This document shows positions 1-13,131 of a DNA stretch of 64,000 nucleotides, piece after piece. A program made the position numbers and the translations under genes. The DNA lies in assembly GCA_026545765.1 (NCBI GenBank), contig CM048839.1, positions 16,120,566 to 16,184,565 of the forward strand, written 5' to 3'. Source of the DNA: Plantago major. Its lineage: Eukaryota > Streptophyta > Magnoliopsida > Lamiales > Plantaginaceae. The notes below the pieces were generated by a model. The model worked only from the letters and a program-made list of their open reading frames with translations. It ran no database searches and was not told the DNA's origin. Position 1 is the first letter of the stretch, and every line of letters begins with the position of its first letter.

Positions 1-96
1 CCACAAAATAAAGAAAGTTGTTTTTCCCTCACATTTTCCAGGAAAATCTTATTTTTCCTTAATTTTTTTTTCCCATTTCCCCTCAAACCAAATGAA
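1..96. repeat. Fragment of a TIR element (MITE-like), cut by the window start
   Basis: The end of this stretch reads CCCCTCAAACCAAATGAA, and a run TTTTCCAGGAAAATCTTA lies inside it. The same kind of end and interior occur in the complete copy at about 58771-58933. Only one end is visible here because the window begins inside the element. Confidence 0.5.
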
Positions 97-2837
97 GTCT
101 AGTGTGTTGTGCAAATAATGTTAGAGTTAAAAAAAAAAAAAAAAAAACATGTTGGCTATTGCCATAAACTGATAAAAAGATGATGTACGGTAGAAAAAAA
201 ACCCTTTAATGGTTTAATTTGGAATGGAACATGCTTCTATTCATTACTCGAGTACTCATGTCACCTCCTATTTGTGTAAAACGAGTTTGTTCACATTCCT
301 AAATATCTTAATCATAAAAACATTTTCATAATCTATACTATAGAACGGATGTGAAGCAAACCTACTATAAAAATGGGACTTTTGCACATTCAACAAACAC
401 GTCTAATGAGTCTTTGAAATGAAAATGACCTGTATGCCTGTTTTCTACGTATAAACTACATAAAAAATGACTGAGCATCATTGTTTTGTAGCTACAATGT
501 TAAGAACATGACTTAGAGCACATATGGAACAGAACTGAACGTGTTGCATTGCACTTCCAATACAGAAAACAAAGGTCGATCAAAACGGAAGCAAAGTCGA
601 ATAAACACGCCACAAATCAACACACCTTCGTATGCAATACACAACTGAAAGACGGCAATTTAGTATTACTCCAACATTCACTTGTATAGCTTCATCAATG
701 GAAAATATGTATTTTTCTTGTATTTTGTAGCACAATCCAGAAAGGATCATTATCCAACCACAGGATTATGCTTCTCTCTTTTTCCTTCTTACATTACATT
801 ATAGTATTAGGTCAAAATTTTGTAGTTAGATCGAAGCTGTATTGAACTCTGCTGGAAGGATATCTGGTGTGCGGCATGTAATTTCTGAAACCGGAAATTC
901 CAGTACCTTTGATTTTGATAGCAGTCGTGACCATGTAATTTCTGAACCAGGAAATTTCTACACCGCATCATCTCTGGAGTTTGATAGCAATGGTAATGAG
1001 TGACCCCGTGAAAGAGTCCCACGTTTTGGAGTTAGCTTAAGTTAGTTTCTGCAATAGTACACAAAACCAAATTAACAAGGGCACAATCATGTAGTACTCT
1101 TGATTTTAGAATGCATCAATACACATAGTAATGAGTAATAGACTTGTTTCTAATAGTTCTTACAAGTTACAACAACAAATTAACTTTCATTAAAAAAACA
1201 AAAGATGCCCTATGAAACAACAAATTAACTCTCTTTAAAATAAAACAAAAGATGCCCTATGAAACGAATAAGGTAACAATATGTGAAATCTGGAACGAGT
1301 GTGCCTATAAGACGGATTTCATGTGATTATCCTATCTGTGAAGTGAAGTGATATAGTATTCAAAATTCTCGAAGTTTCTCAAAATCTATCAACAGACAAC
1401 TAAAGGGATTCTTTTCTGTCTCTCTACCCAGTCTGGTAAAATCAAAACCTTGGGAAAGAAGCACGGAAATGGATACAATCGATACACGAATTTCTTTGAA
1501 AAACCAAGATACGGATACGTTGAGACATGTTTAACTTTTAGTATGCATGGCATTCTAATAGTTGGAAAAACATGCTATGTTTCGTATTCAAGCAATAGCA
1601 GGGGAAACTTGTTTTATTTTGATGAGCCTGTCCTATCTATGTTGATGTCTTAAAGAAATCTAATACTCAAGAAACTAATTAATCCAAGGAAAAACCAGCT
1701 GGAAACATTTTCTAACAGTACATTTGACGTATCTGCATTGGAGACGTATATGCTACAGTATGATATGGATATGCCAGGCTTGATGAAGTATCCGGGTCTT
1801 AGATTTGGACTGCAATAAAAAAAATAAACAAAAGGTTGCTCTACGAATATTACAGCATTTGGAAAGTGCAGAAAGCCAAAGACCAACAGTCAAATCTACA
1901 ACTTGCTATTAAGATTTAAGAATGAAAACTAAATGTCTTAATTACGTATGATGCCATATATGTTTAGAGTTAGACGGCAAATTTTATGCAGGAAACTTGA
2001 AAAACGGATGAAATGGATGTACATGAGGCAGATTTCCAGTGTAAAACTATCGAAGTAGTAAATCCCAACTTCCTAGGAGCACTAAATCCATTGGATACCT
2101 GGAATTTCTGATTAAATGCACAGTGCACCCATGTCCAACGGCCCTCCATCGGATTGGATAGAATTAACACCGGTTGGTCCACCTTTTCTTCCTTGTTTTC
2201 GTTCCTTCCGAGTCTTCCCGTAGTCAACTGTTCGGTTACTGGAGAAAATGATACAACCACATTAATCATAAAATGTCTCTGCTATCAAGGTCCATGCATA
2301 ATCATGCCCAAAACCCGTCATTCGACAGTCTTCCACTGTTCCACATACTAACTACTAATTTAACAGCACTGATCTATAAGAGCTTCATTTTTTTTCCTTC
2401 CCTTTCAGCAGGACAAGCTTTATCTTATTACTTTGCTCTTTAGCTTGCATGCTTTAGCCATTGTTTTCACCGCACAGTTAAGGGCTTTTATTTATTACAT
2501 CTAATTTCTTGATTTATTTATTTATTTATTTTTTACGTGCATTTTACATGATACTCTATAAAGTTAAATGTGCATTCACGTAATGCAAAACAGCGTCTCC
2601 ATAACAAGGCATGCCACAGTAGTTCACCCCTTAGCTATAGTTATATTCTTTATCACAGCTGACAACATTACTATTGTACATGAATGTGCAAATTGTAAGA
2701 TAACTACATACTGTTTTGAGCAACTATTCCACTGCATCTTAAGCCGTACTGAGAACACATGACAAGCATTGAAATGAACGTCGTGGTGATGGAACTTGAA
2801 TATTCGAGAAAATACGATCACATGCATGCATCCAAAA
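97..2837. other. Non-coding stretch downstream of the OTU gene
   Basis: Both strands hold only short open frames without recognisable domains. Two small degenerate tandem duplications are visible. One lies at about 875-985 with a period near 57 bp and the shared start CATGTAATTTCTGAA. The other lies at about 1172-1265 with a period near 45 bp, repeating AAAGATGCCCTATGAAAC. The last few hundred bases probably contain the 3' UTR of the OTU gene, whose stop codon is at 2838. Confidence 0.6.
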
Positions 2838-5800
2838 TTACCTAAAACCTTTGTAGAATTCTAAAACAGAAGATAACTTGTTAGAAGCATACACTGGAAA
2901 TCTGGAAGAAGATCTCCCAGCAACCGTTCCACAGCAAGACTTATATTTCTTCTTTGAACCACATGGACATGCCTTGTTTCTTGAAAATTTCTACAGCAAC
3001 AAAAAGACATGGCAAGTCTTGATAAAACTTCAACATATAAAGATGATGAAAGTAATACTCCTTTTGGCCCAAAATTACTGGGAGATAGTATGTTTTTAAT
3101 CCATCACAATTACAGGGACGCTTCTATTTTTCGGTAAGTATTCATTATTAGTTTGATCTATTTGCCGCAATGAAATAGAAGACTACTGACACAACACATA
3201 TATCTTTGAGACTTACTATAACGATGTACGGGTAAAAAAATAAGTTGGACTTGCAATTATTGGGATTGCTCATCAGGAAAAGGAAATGTCTTCGAGGAGG
3301 ATGGGAAAAGGATACATCCACGAGGCAGAGAAAGTAATCAATTGCTTATGCACAATGATACTTAATAGGGGCATGATAGTCCACTTAGCTCATTTTGACC
3401 AAAATTCTAAATCCATGTAGATGGTCAAATGTCTCTTAATTTAAAATGATGGAGTATTTAAACAGTATGTTTTGAGTACACGAGATAAAACCTTGTCATC
3501 ATGTCGCGAGTTTTCCTTAGTCCTTTCTTTATCATCAGCTGAGAAATCTTGATTTGATGTGTTTCCGACATTTACATGATCCACCTGAGAGTTCTCGCCT
3601 TCACAGTTACCAGGGATAACTCCTACATCATGATACAACGCCAAGTTATGAATAAGAAAAATAGTAGATTACTCACAATCAATTAAGGGCGAAAAAACAA
3701 AAAGCATCTTTAGATAACTCACTTTATGCTTGCACAAAACTAACACCTGGAATGTGCTTGCACAGAGGCGGATGAAACAAAAGTTAACAGTCTTAAATTC
3801 CAATTCTATAACGTTACTTATTTTGTACACACTATGGATCAAATCCCAACAAGTCACACATTACACGGTAATTTTCAGGAGAATCGACACAATGGGAGAG
3901 AAGACAGACAAGTAAAACGTAGACTGACGATGACATTGTTGCTTGACTTGGAGGACCAACCAATTTTTTTTACAAAGGCATTCTACTCGGATCAACTATT
4001 ATAACCAAGCTAACTGATAGAGTCTCTGTAATGGAGCAGCTTTAAGACAGTGCCCTCAGTCATGAACTCATGATGACTGAAATATAATAGGTAGCTGTCC
4101 AGCTCAAGGACAACAGTAATTAAAAGATACTGGTTTCTCCTATGCTTTACTATGAATATCAAAACTTGCAACCAACCAAGTATGCATTTTACAAAAAATA
4201 CAAAAAAATGCTTTGCTAAGTGAATTTAGCAATAGAAAAAACTTTTTGCACGAGTAATAGACAATTACTGGATGCTGACTGTGCATGTTCTGGATTGATG
4301 TAGGTCGGTTGTCTATTGTCTATTTAGCAAAAGATAATTCATGCGCATGAATAGTGCAATAAAGGATGAAGTAATGAAAATTCGCCTCGAGGTACATGAA
4401 TAGTGCAATGATAATGTGACATCTTCCATAACATGACTGCCACTAAATGGAAAGGTTTAAATAGAAAACTCTCAACCTATACAAGCAATCATGACATGTT
4501 TAAAATGCCCTCAACGAATGATAATATACAGGACGAATACATTATATGATCAGTATAAAAGGATGGTGCAGGAAGACCAAGACAAAAACATAAAAAAATA
4601 ATAATAATGAAGAAATAACAAAAAGGTCATTACCGTTTGAATCAATTACCGAATCCAACGGTTCATCATCAGCAATTGTCTGGTCTACTGAACCTTGTTC
4701 TGATATCAGAAGTTCTACTGCAGCATCAACATCGCCTCCTAAGCGTCGTAAAGTCTAGAATGATATCGAGAGGTTATTAGAAAAGAAACTTCCAATTTCA
4801 CCATTCTATATATGATAAACCTATTTAAGTGACATAATAATTTAAATTTCAAAATCCATCTTGCTGAGTAACTATACATTTATCACTGTGCTTTCAACTG
4901 CAAATATGTAATTACCTGTTCAATTTTTGTAGCATCTTCACATCCACTTCCAGCCTTTACCAATTTGATGGTTTCTTCATGAAAAACATTCCCAACAGCT
5001 GCTTTTGATTCATTGGATTTTGCTGAAACTTTACCATCATCCTTTTGATAAGGATGTTTATCAGCTGGTGAGAAATATTACACATAACATGATAAAAAGA
5101 AAAAGTTGATACAATTTTTTGTTGGAGAAAAGAGGAACCTTGATGATGAATGGCCTAGCTGGCCCAAGACAAGTATCTTCCTTTAACCGGACACTATTGT
5201 AATGCTCTCCATCATGATAGGAACTGCAAATTAAAATATATCAAATTATAGACCCCTTGAATCAACAAAGAGGGGATGACTGGAATCGTGAGCTAGAAAG
5301 ATTCAGTGCTATAAATATAAATGGTATTCTGTAAACCAATAGACTGTAATTGTCAACTGTAATTTTTTTAGCAGCATGTTAAGCTTCACAGCCGACTATT
5401 AACCTCACCACATGACTATGGTTGTATAAAGGTGTGTTGTAGAATTGGAATCTGCATCTCAAATACTTACAGATGTATCCAACGAGCTGCTTCTTTATCA
5501 CAGCTGATTATTAAGCGTGGCGACATGTGCTGCAGTTATAGAAATAACCAAACAACTTAATCTTCATATCTTAGATTTTCCTGAATTTGTTATCATTGTG
5601 GAGACAGAAATAACATACCACGTGAATGCAGATGTTACTCTGAGTTACAAGCGAAGCTGCTTGCAATTCCATATGTCCAGCCCAGGTTCCATTCTCTCCC
5701 ATTGATTGGCAGTAATCATCGAATGGGACCTCGTCTTCGATAAAAGGCTCGTATTTATCCTGATTGTCCTGTCGAAAGTAGCTCATCATTATTATGTTTG

Positions 5801-6704
5801 ACAGCATTCTTATTCAAACAAATGTAACTTTCAAAATCTTGAAATTACTATACATTATATGAGCCATACTTATTAGTTATTACTGTGTAAGATACAGTAG
5901 AATTTGTAATGACGTATAATGACAAGCACCGCAATCTCTTCATTTTACATGCACCGAGCCCTAAATTCATACTACTATTTAGTATCTCAATCAATTCTAA
6001 ACTACTACGACACATAGTAACCACACCATAAAGAGGGAAAAAAAAAAGCACATTCCAATCAAAACGGGCACAAATGTCCTGCAGACAAGCTAGAACAATG
6101 AATTTTCACACAAAAGCCACCAATTATCTAGCAAATAAACTAAAAGCCATCAATAACAAAAGAAAACACGAAACAAGATATTCACCTTAATAAAACGAAC
6201 AACCATACCCCGGTACTTCTCGTGCTCATCTTCACTCCCTTCGAGCTGATCAGCCAATGCCCTACACCAAACCAATCAAACTAATATAACAATGAGCTCA
6301 AGCATCATTACAGTTCAAGTCTTGACTAGTAAACGAAAGTGGAGGCCTAAAGTTCCAATCTTGAAGAAGGAGAAATCAAGAAATAATAACACATGTATGA
6401 TTTATCAAACGAATTTGAAAATTAGAACACACCTAAAGAAGCAGTTACCATCGGCAGTAACTTGGATGATTTTGAGACCTAAAGCATCAAGTTGCAACCT
6501 CAGTTCCGATAAATCATTCTGCTTTCCACCCCGTTTCTTATTCTGCTGACAAAATCAAGAAAAGAGGGTAAAATTGAGCTGGAGAAAGTAAATGGAGAAT
6601 CAAGAAAGAAACTTGAGACTGTGATTGAAGAGGGTGAGTGAGCTTACTTGGGAGAGTTTTGCAGGTTTGTTAGCTTTGTGCTTTTGATGCTTCGGTCTAG
6701 CCAT
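2838..6704 (-). CDS. OTU7: OTU-family cysteine deubiquitinase with UBA-like helix and C-terminal SEC-C motif
   Basis: Ten coding exons read on the minus strand: 6648-6704, 6433-6545, 6186-6261, 5619-5768, 5471-5529, 5139-5223, 4916-5041, 4634-4754, 3480-3622 and 2838-2990. The sum is 1083 nt, or 360 aa. The product is a predicted cysteine protease that removes ubiquitin from proteins. The start MARPKHQKHKANKP is basic. The catalytic motif DGNCFFR puts the nucleophile at C54 with D51. The histidine motif YHDGEHYN puts the general base near H159. A UBA-like segment, LRRLGGDVDAAVELL, lies near residues 224-238. The tail carries a zinc-binding SEC-C motif, ACPCGSKKKYKSCC, near residues 317-330. 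OTU plus SEC-C matches, from memory, Arabidopsis OTU7 (At5g67170, about 375 aa). The 5041 acceptor (phase 0) is the least certain junction. Confidence 0.9.
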
Positions 6705-7009
6705 GGCGATAAATAGATTATGATGAAACAAGAAAAATATCACAGGAAATTTGGTTTGTTGATGATATTTGCTGGCTTGTTCGTGATACAGATACTGATC
6801 TGTGTGTTGCACTTTACCAACAAATTTATACTGCTGCCTTTTACTAACTTGTAAAATATTCCATGCATTTATTTTATACCTATATAATAGATATCGTTTA
6901 TGATATTTTTCAACTTTTTTTTAGTATAAATATAAATGCAAAATGGGAATTTATGGGAGACAAACTATTACTAATTCTATTTTACAAAAAACCATTATTA
7001 ATTCACTAA
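6705..7009. promoter_or_regulatory. 5' flank of the OTU gene
   Basis: This is the upstream region of the minus-strand OTU start at 6704. It presumably holds the 5' UTR and core promoter. No motif stands out beyond AT-rich sequence. Confidence 0.35.
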
Positions 7010-7203
7010 TTGAATTTTCCTGAAATTGCAGAGGTCCTTGCTGCCAGAAACGCTGTGTACCTGGCTATGGAGTTGGGCTGTCGACAAGTGGTGTTCGAGG
7101 GAGATTGCTTGAATGTCATCCGTGCTTTGCGATCCAATGTTAATGATTATTCTGTCATAGGTTGCTTTGTGCAAGACATCAAAGTTTGCTGTTCTTTCTT
7201 ATA
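7010..7203 (+). pseudogene. Fragment of a non-LTR retrotransposon RNase H-like (RVT_3) domain
   Basis: The plus-strand frame reads EIAEVLAARNAVYLAMELGC, then a segment with VVFEGDCLNVIRAL. This is the core of the RNase H-like domain found at the C-terminus of plant LINE-type reverse transcriptases and in related domesticated proteins. The reading stops at about 7203. No reverse transcriptase or endonuclease domain lies on either side and no poly-A tail or target duplication was recognised. It is most likely a dead LINE scrap. A domesticated single-domain RNase H gene is possible but would need upstream exons that I do not see. Confidence 0.7.
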
Positions 7204-8604
7204 AGTTGGTTAGCGCAGTGACCAGCTGGTTGCTTATGTGTGCAACGGAAAACCGGTTTTACACAATCAAAGTGTAAAATCAGTTTTTCACAACACTTTA
7301 TACGTGTAAATTGGGATCGATTTTTTGAATTAGATTATTAATGTTGACTTATAACTTTAATGGCAAGGTTTATATGTAAGATCACTAACAGCCGCACGTT
7401 TATGTGTAACTAAATGGACATCCACTGTTTGTGTGAATTTTCCTTCCATTTGTAAATTTTACATATGTTCCAATCCCAATACAATGTCATGTTTCAGTGT
7501 CATATTTTACATCCATTTACACTTGCATCCACTATATCTTAGCTCCAGAGCTCTGCTGATCTAAAATGCTCGAGTGGAGACCTTCGATTCTACTCAAACT
7601 TTTCAAATTTCGATGAGTTTTTTTACCATCGACTAATAAAAAGTTCGTTATATTTAACGCTAACTTGAATCAGCTAACTGAAAAGCTAGCCGGTTGAGAA
7701 GCTACCAACTTAATTATTTTTTTTTTAAATCTCCTTATCTTTTCCATTCCGAAAATATCACTGTCCTAAATTAGAAAAAAGTAAAAACCACCCATTTTAT
7801 TATTATCTTACTTAGTTACTTTTTTTTTTTGTAGACCACATGAAATGTTATTAGAATTCTCGACTTATATTTCATATTGTTAGAACCTCATATACATTTG
7901 TTTGTCAGAATCAAAGATAAGGATTAACGATTCTGATCTCTTTAAAATGCATACATGTAGTACACAACAATTAATGATTTTTTTACTTACTAAGTTAGAA
8001 TGCTCAACGAATGTTTCTTTCAACTTCTGATAATTTTTCATAATGTTATTAAAGTGGTGGTGAAAAGTACATTGAATATATATTAGAATAATTAGACAAA
8101 AATGTGATATACTATTATTTAAAAAAAAATAGACTAATAATACGATGAGAAATGTTAAAGAAAATAAAAATAAGAGTAATACCATTTTATATCATTTTAC
8201 CAAATCTGAAATTAGATTATCATTTAATTTGCTAAACACTACATTCTTTTAATTGGATTAACCAAATTTTTTCAAATTAATTTCTAAACAGATTTTTTAG
8301 CTAGTTTTGCTAAACACATGATGTGATAGGTACAATAATGCTTTAGGAATAACAAACATGCACAAACTTCCGATTCAATAGAGCACATATCAGCAAATAT
8401 TTACAAATAGTCGTCAAATACAGTTTTGAGCAACTTTTATCAACTACTACAAAATTTCAGCCCTTCGTGTAAGCACGAGCTTCTGCAGACATTCACTCAT
8501 ACCGATCTTTATTTTCATCTTTTCGTGTAATTATACTAGATAGACACACATTCGCAAGCCTAACATCATAAACCTTCCAACAGCCAAATACTGTGCAAAG
8601 TCAA
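7204..8604. other. AT-rich intergenic stretch between the RNase H fragment and the FPP gene
   Basis: No supported gene. The open frame at 7880-8185 (minus) is low-complexity and hydrophobic by composition only. The part near 8170-8310 resembles non-autonomous transposon debris (AT-rich with the repeated motif TTTGCTAAACAC). The end near 8604 is the 3' flank of the FPP gene. Confidence 0.5.
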
Positions 8605-11600
8605 TTATAACATGGAAGCACCCTTCTTGCTGTTACCTTTCTTAGCTCGCATAAACAACCGCTTGAATAGGCTTCTCCCGCCACTTTTCTTCTTGTAAGG
8701 GCCAATAGCCATTGAAGGAGCAGGAGATTTGACTACATTGTGATTATCTTCCTTCGCGTCTGTAACCTTGTTCCAAGTCTCCATGCCTGGATTAGTAACA
8801 CTGCTTCTCTGTTGAATATCATCTTTCATTCTGGAAGAGGATGCAAAATTTTGGTCATTGTCTTCGGCCAACATCTTGTTCAGTAATGAGGACATCCGGT
8901 CAATGTTTCTTGTAGGAGTCGACATTGTGGAAGCAACAGTGTGAGTAGGAGTAGTAGACATGGCTGTCTCAGACAGAGCTGCGTCCTTAGGAGTAGCTAA
9001 TGCCTTCAGTTGCTTCCCGAGATTCAGAATAGTTTCTTGGCACTCGGCTAATTTTTCAGAAGCTGCAGTAATCTCCCGGTCCTACAAGGTCATGTATCAG
9101 CACGCAGCATTAGAGATGCCTCACCATTACACACAAAATATAATGCTGTAAGTTTAGTTAAATAATGAAAACAATTAGTTACGCTTAGAATATGGAAGTT
9201 TATGAACCTACACATGATGAAAGCCTGTGTGTAAAATGCACCATTCTCTTCTTATTTCTGTTCAATACCATGCATATCTGTTTCCCTAGTGTCTCAGAGA
9301 AGTCTCTAAAGTTATGTCAGGATATCTTTGGCCCATTGTAAAGAAAAAAGGCTTGAGCATCTCCGGTGAGTACTATTTCAAGCTTGATTTGGATACTTCT
9401 ATAGCTCATCTTTCCTTCTAGAGCGCTCTAATGTGTTTCTTTAAAAAAGCAAGATTTATAATCTAGCTATCATTTTCGATATTACCTTTTCTTTTTGGCT
9501 ACTAGATAGACATTTATTTAAACTTTATTTATATCCAATTTTTGAGAAATTGGTTTCATAAACTCAAATTCTATCTTCCATACCTCTGGTTATTCTTTTC
9601 CAAACTCTATTATATTTTCCAACTAGATGAAATTGAGCTTGTTTCTACAGCTTACCGTGTCTAACTTCTTGTACTTCTCAATAAGCACCAAAAAAAAAAA
9701 AACTTAAAAATGAAAGTAGAGCTTACATTTTCAAGCTGCCGTTCTCCTTGGTTTTCAAGATCCACTGTTTCCTTGCTGGTCATGCAGAATTTATTTCAAG
9801 TTAGAAAAACTATTCATCCATGTTTATGCAAATGAACAGACGCAAACACAGGAAATTTGTATGCAAATGAAAAGCAGAATGAGATGTACCTTTCTAGTTG
9901 TATCTTGAGATCACTGCATCTCTCTTCCAGTCTTTCACAGTGTTTATTTTTGTTTTGCAGCTCAGTCTCTAACTGTGAAATCTTCTTGCAGACATTTCTC
10001 TGTTCAAGATCAGTTTCCAATTGCCGGACGTCAAGGTCTTCTGCGAGCATCTTTCCTGCTTCTTCATTTTCATTTCCATTTCCATTTTGACCCTCACAAG
10101 GCCCTGCAATTTCCGTCTCCTTCTGCAGATTCTCGATCAAATTGACAGATTCGAGGTGAGATCTGCCCTCTGAATCTGCAACTGAAGATTCCTTATTGGT
10201 TAGCTCCACGCTCAATCTTTTACAATCGCCGTTCATATCAGCCTGAATTACCTCCAATCGAGAACTGCTGTGGCCTCTCGGAGGAGAAAGAAATCGATTA
10301 GATTCCACCGAGTGATTAATCGAACCACTATCCACCTCACTTTCGCTCCTCGATTCATCCCAATCCAAATTATTCCTTATTGCATCCTTCATGCTGGAAA
10401 CATCCTGAATGGAAAAGCAATGATTCATAACCCAATCCAGATTAACAGCCACTTCTTGAGCAAAATGTTCCAGATCAGCCGTTCCACTAAGCAAATCGTT
10501 ACAAGTTTCGAGAAAGTTTTGCAAAATGGCACGCAGTTCAGCAGATTTCCACTGGAACACGCGAACCATGTAGCCTGTTGGAGCATCTGAACTCTTATAT
10601 GACAAAAGCTTATCATCCTTCTCCATGCAAGATTCTTGTAGACCATTATCTTCAGAAGATGTGATTATTCCTTCAAGCAGCTCAAGAATTTTCTGTGCTG
10701 ATACACTCACATCTGAATGCAATTTCTGGGCGTTCTCTTTTGCCGATGCAATATTGTAACTGTTTCCAGTATCAGATGCCTCTGAATTGAAGAGGTTATT
10801 TTGTACAAAAGCCGCTTTTATATCCTCCAGTACTCCAACAGGATTTCTTTTTAGTCCTTGACAATACTCCACAAGCATTTTCAGGATGTCATCAAAGGAT
10901 ACCTCGTGTTTGGATCGAAAATCCTGGCTAGAGATCAACGGTTCTGAATGCATGTGTGATGGACTTTCGGAGGGGTCCATTGTTCCATTACCATCATCAG
11001 AAGAATGACGAGAACTTCCAGCAGGATAATCTACTGAAACAACCGCTATTTTTTCCATCTCAGCAAAATCATCCATGAGATTCAGTTCTGAAGCTCCCAT
11101 ATTTCCATGGGCTGGTGTTCCTAATCTTTTCTCGATTTTGAACTGCTCCAGCTCAGATATATAAGAAGATGTCCATGAATCATCACAACTAGCTTTGTCA
11201 TCACTGCCTATTTCAGAAGCAGCAGCTGCGGAGCTTTCCATCAATAAACCTCGGAATTTACCTGGTTCTATGATTGGATGACCTTTTGAGGAATTTCCAA
11301 CTTGCCCTTCAATTCGTGAAAAGCTTGATTTTGTGTGCAAGGCATCTTTGAGACTCCTATTTTCTTCCTCCAATTTATGCAAGTGCTCAATCACAAAACT
11401 GATTCGTGCATCATGAACTGGATCAGCACGAGAGTCCATAGAGCTACTAAGTGAAGGATTTGATTTTCTTCTGGTTGAAAAATGATCCGTTCCGTGCATT
11501 CCAATTTCATTCTTCATTTTTGCCAGAGCAGCTGGGCCAGGTAAACGTTTTCTTACAAGGAGACGCAATCTCTGACACTCTGATTCCAGTTTTGAGATTT

Positions 11601-13131
11601 TTTTAACACTCTCCTGCTGCTGTTTCGAAGAAACGTCAGCAGTCCGGCGAATAAATTCTCTCTCCTCATTTCTAAGTTCCAGCTCCTTCTCGAGAACACG
11701 AACCTCATACTTCAGAGAATTGTTCTCTTTCTCAGTAGACTCAACTCTCAACATAAGGGCATTAACATCCTCCTCGACCTCAGCTCTATATTTACTCAAT
11801 TCTTCAATCACCTTGTCCTTCCCAGATAGAGCTTTTCTAAGCTGAGTGTTTTCAGCTTCTAATTTCGCAAGCTTCTTACCAGTCTCAGCTAACTTTTCAT
11901 CCACAGCCATCCTTGATTTCTCGAATTCTACTGATGTTTTCATGACGGCACCATGAACCCTTTTTTCCTGCTCATCTCGAACAAAGCGTAATTGCTGCAT
12001 ACACTCCTTTAATGCTGCATCCAAGTGGCCTAACCTTTCTTCGCAAGCAGATTTCTGGAATACAGCTTTATCAAGTTCTTTTTTCAGAAACATCGCTTCT
12101 CCGTCAGCCTTCTCCCACCCTATATGTCAAATATAAAATCTCAATTCTTTTTGCAAAAAGGAGTCGGGTAACTTATTCTTGTATATAGGGGCAGGTGTGT
12201 TCTACTTCTAGGGGGTAAAGAACAAAAATCAAGTAACTGAAACTTTTTGGAAATCAGATCACCTGCAATTGCCTCCTGTGCAATTTTCACCTGTTTCTTG
12301 GTGATGATATCCTTTGCATTACAATCAGCAAGAGCAGCAGCAAGCTTCTCGTTTGATATTCTAAGACTTCTTTCTAGCTCTGCTTTCTCATCCAAAAGTT
12401 CCTGAACCTGCAGAAGCAAAACATTTCCATCGTTGGGCAAAATGCATGGATAAAAACTTTTGGAAACAGTTTCATCACATTAATTTCAAGTTTAATGTCC
12501 TTGTGACGTTATTCCTATCCGAACCCTCAGTATTCTTATTTGCATACTCCTTCAACCTTTCTTTACCTACTAGCTTCATCTTTTCTGTTAGGGTAGTGCT
12601 ATCAATTTTACCAGATACTTGTTTGCTTTACTATCCTGTTACCTGACCAGTACTTTATAGATTACGAATCTGATAGTATTTTGCAAAAAAATAAATTCCG
12701 TTCTGCGTGTACAATATGACTTGACATGAAGGGAAAGTAATCAAGTCAACAAAATTTCTGTTATCTAATTTAAACAAAGCGATTATCCATTTTACCCCTG
12801 TTGTAATTTGCCTACGTGAAAAACCAATCCCCCGATAATTTGGAAAGACAGATAATCTCACCCATTTTCAAATAATGTAAGCACAAAAGACCCACGTCAT
12901 TATGCATGTGTGCACGTGCCGTTACACACAGGCAGTGAAACTGTATGTTTCTGGTGAGCATTTTAAGTCAAATGTGGAGTATATGAGTGGAGACGCCAAT
13001 ATGAGATTCATTAGTAACTGAAAACAGACCTCGTTTACTTCTTCATTTCTGCTCAAAGAACTGTTCACCCTTTCAGCCCGTGAAGAAACCTCAGTAGATT
13101 TTTTCTTCCAAGGCCATGACTTTTGATCCAT
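8605..13131 (-). CDS. FPP: Filament-like plant protein (FPP family), long coiled coil
   Basis: Five coding exons on the minus strand: 13030-13131, 12263-12407, 9890-12119, 9727-9775 and 8605-9081. The sum is 3003 nt, or 1000 aa. The start MDQKSWPWKKKS and the block WEKADGEAMFLKKEL followed by ALKECMQQLRFVRDEQE are hallmarks of plant FPP proteins. Coiled coil fills roughly residues 40-270, a serine/acidic linker follows, and coiled coil resumes near 790-890. The C-terminal block EITAASEKLAECQETILNLG is typical of the family, and the tail is strongly basic (GGRSLFKRLFMRAKKGNSKK). FPPs associate with microtubules or the cell cortex. Adjacency to CLF, separated here by transposons, recalls Arabidopsis FPP7 (At2g23360), but I assign only the family. 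The translation start lies downstream of a probable 5'-UTR intron of about 1.6 kb. Confidence 0.9.
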
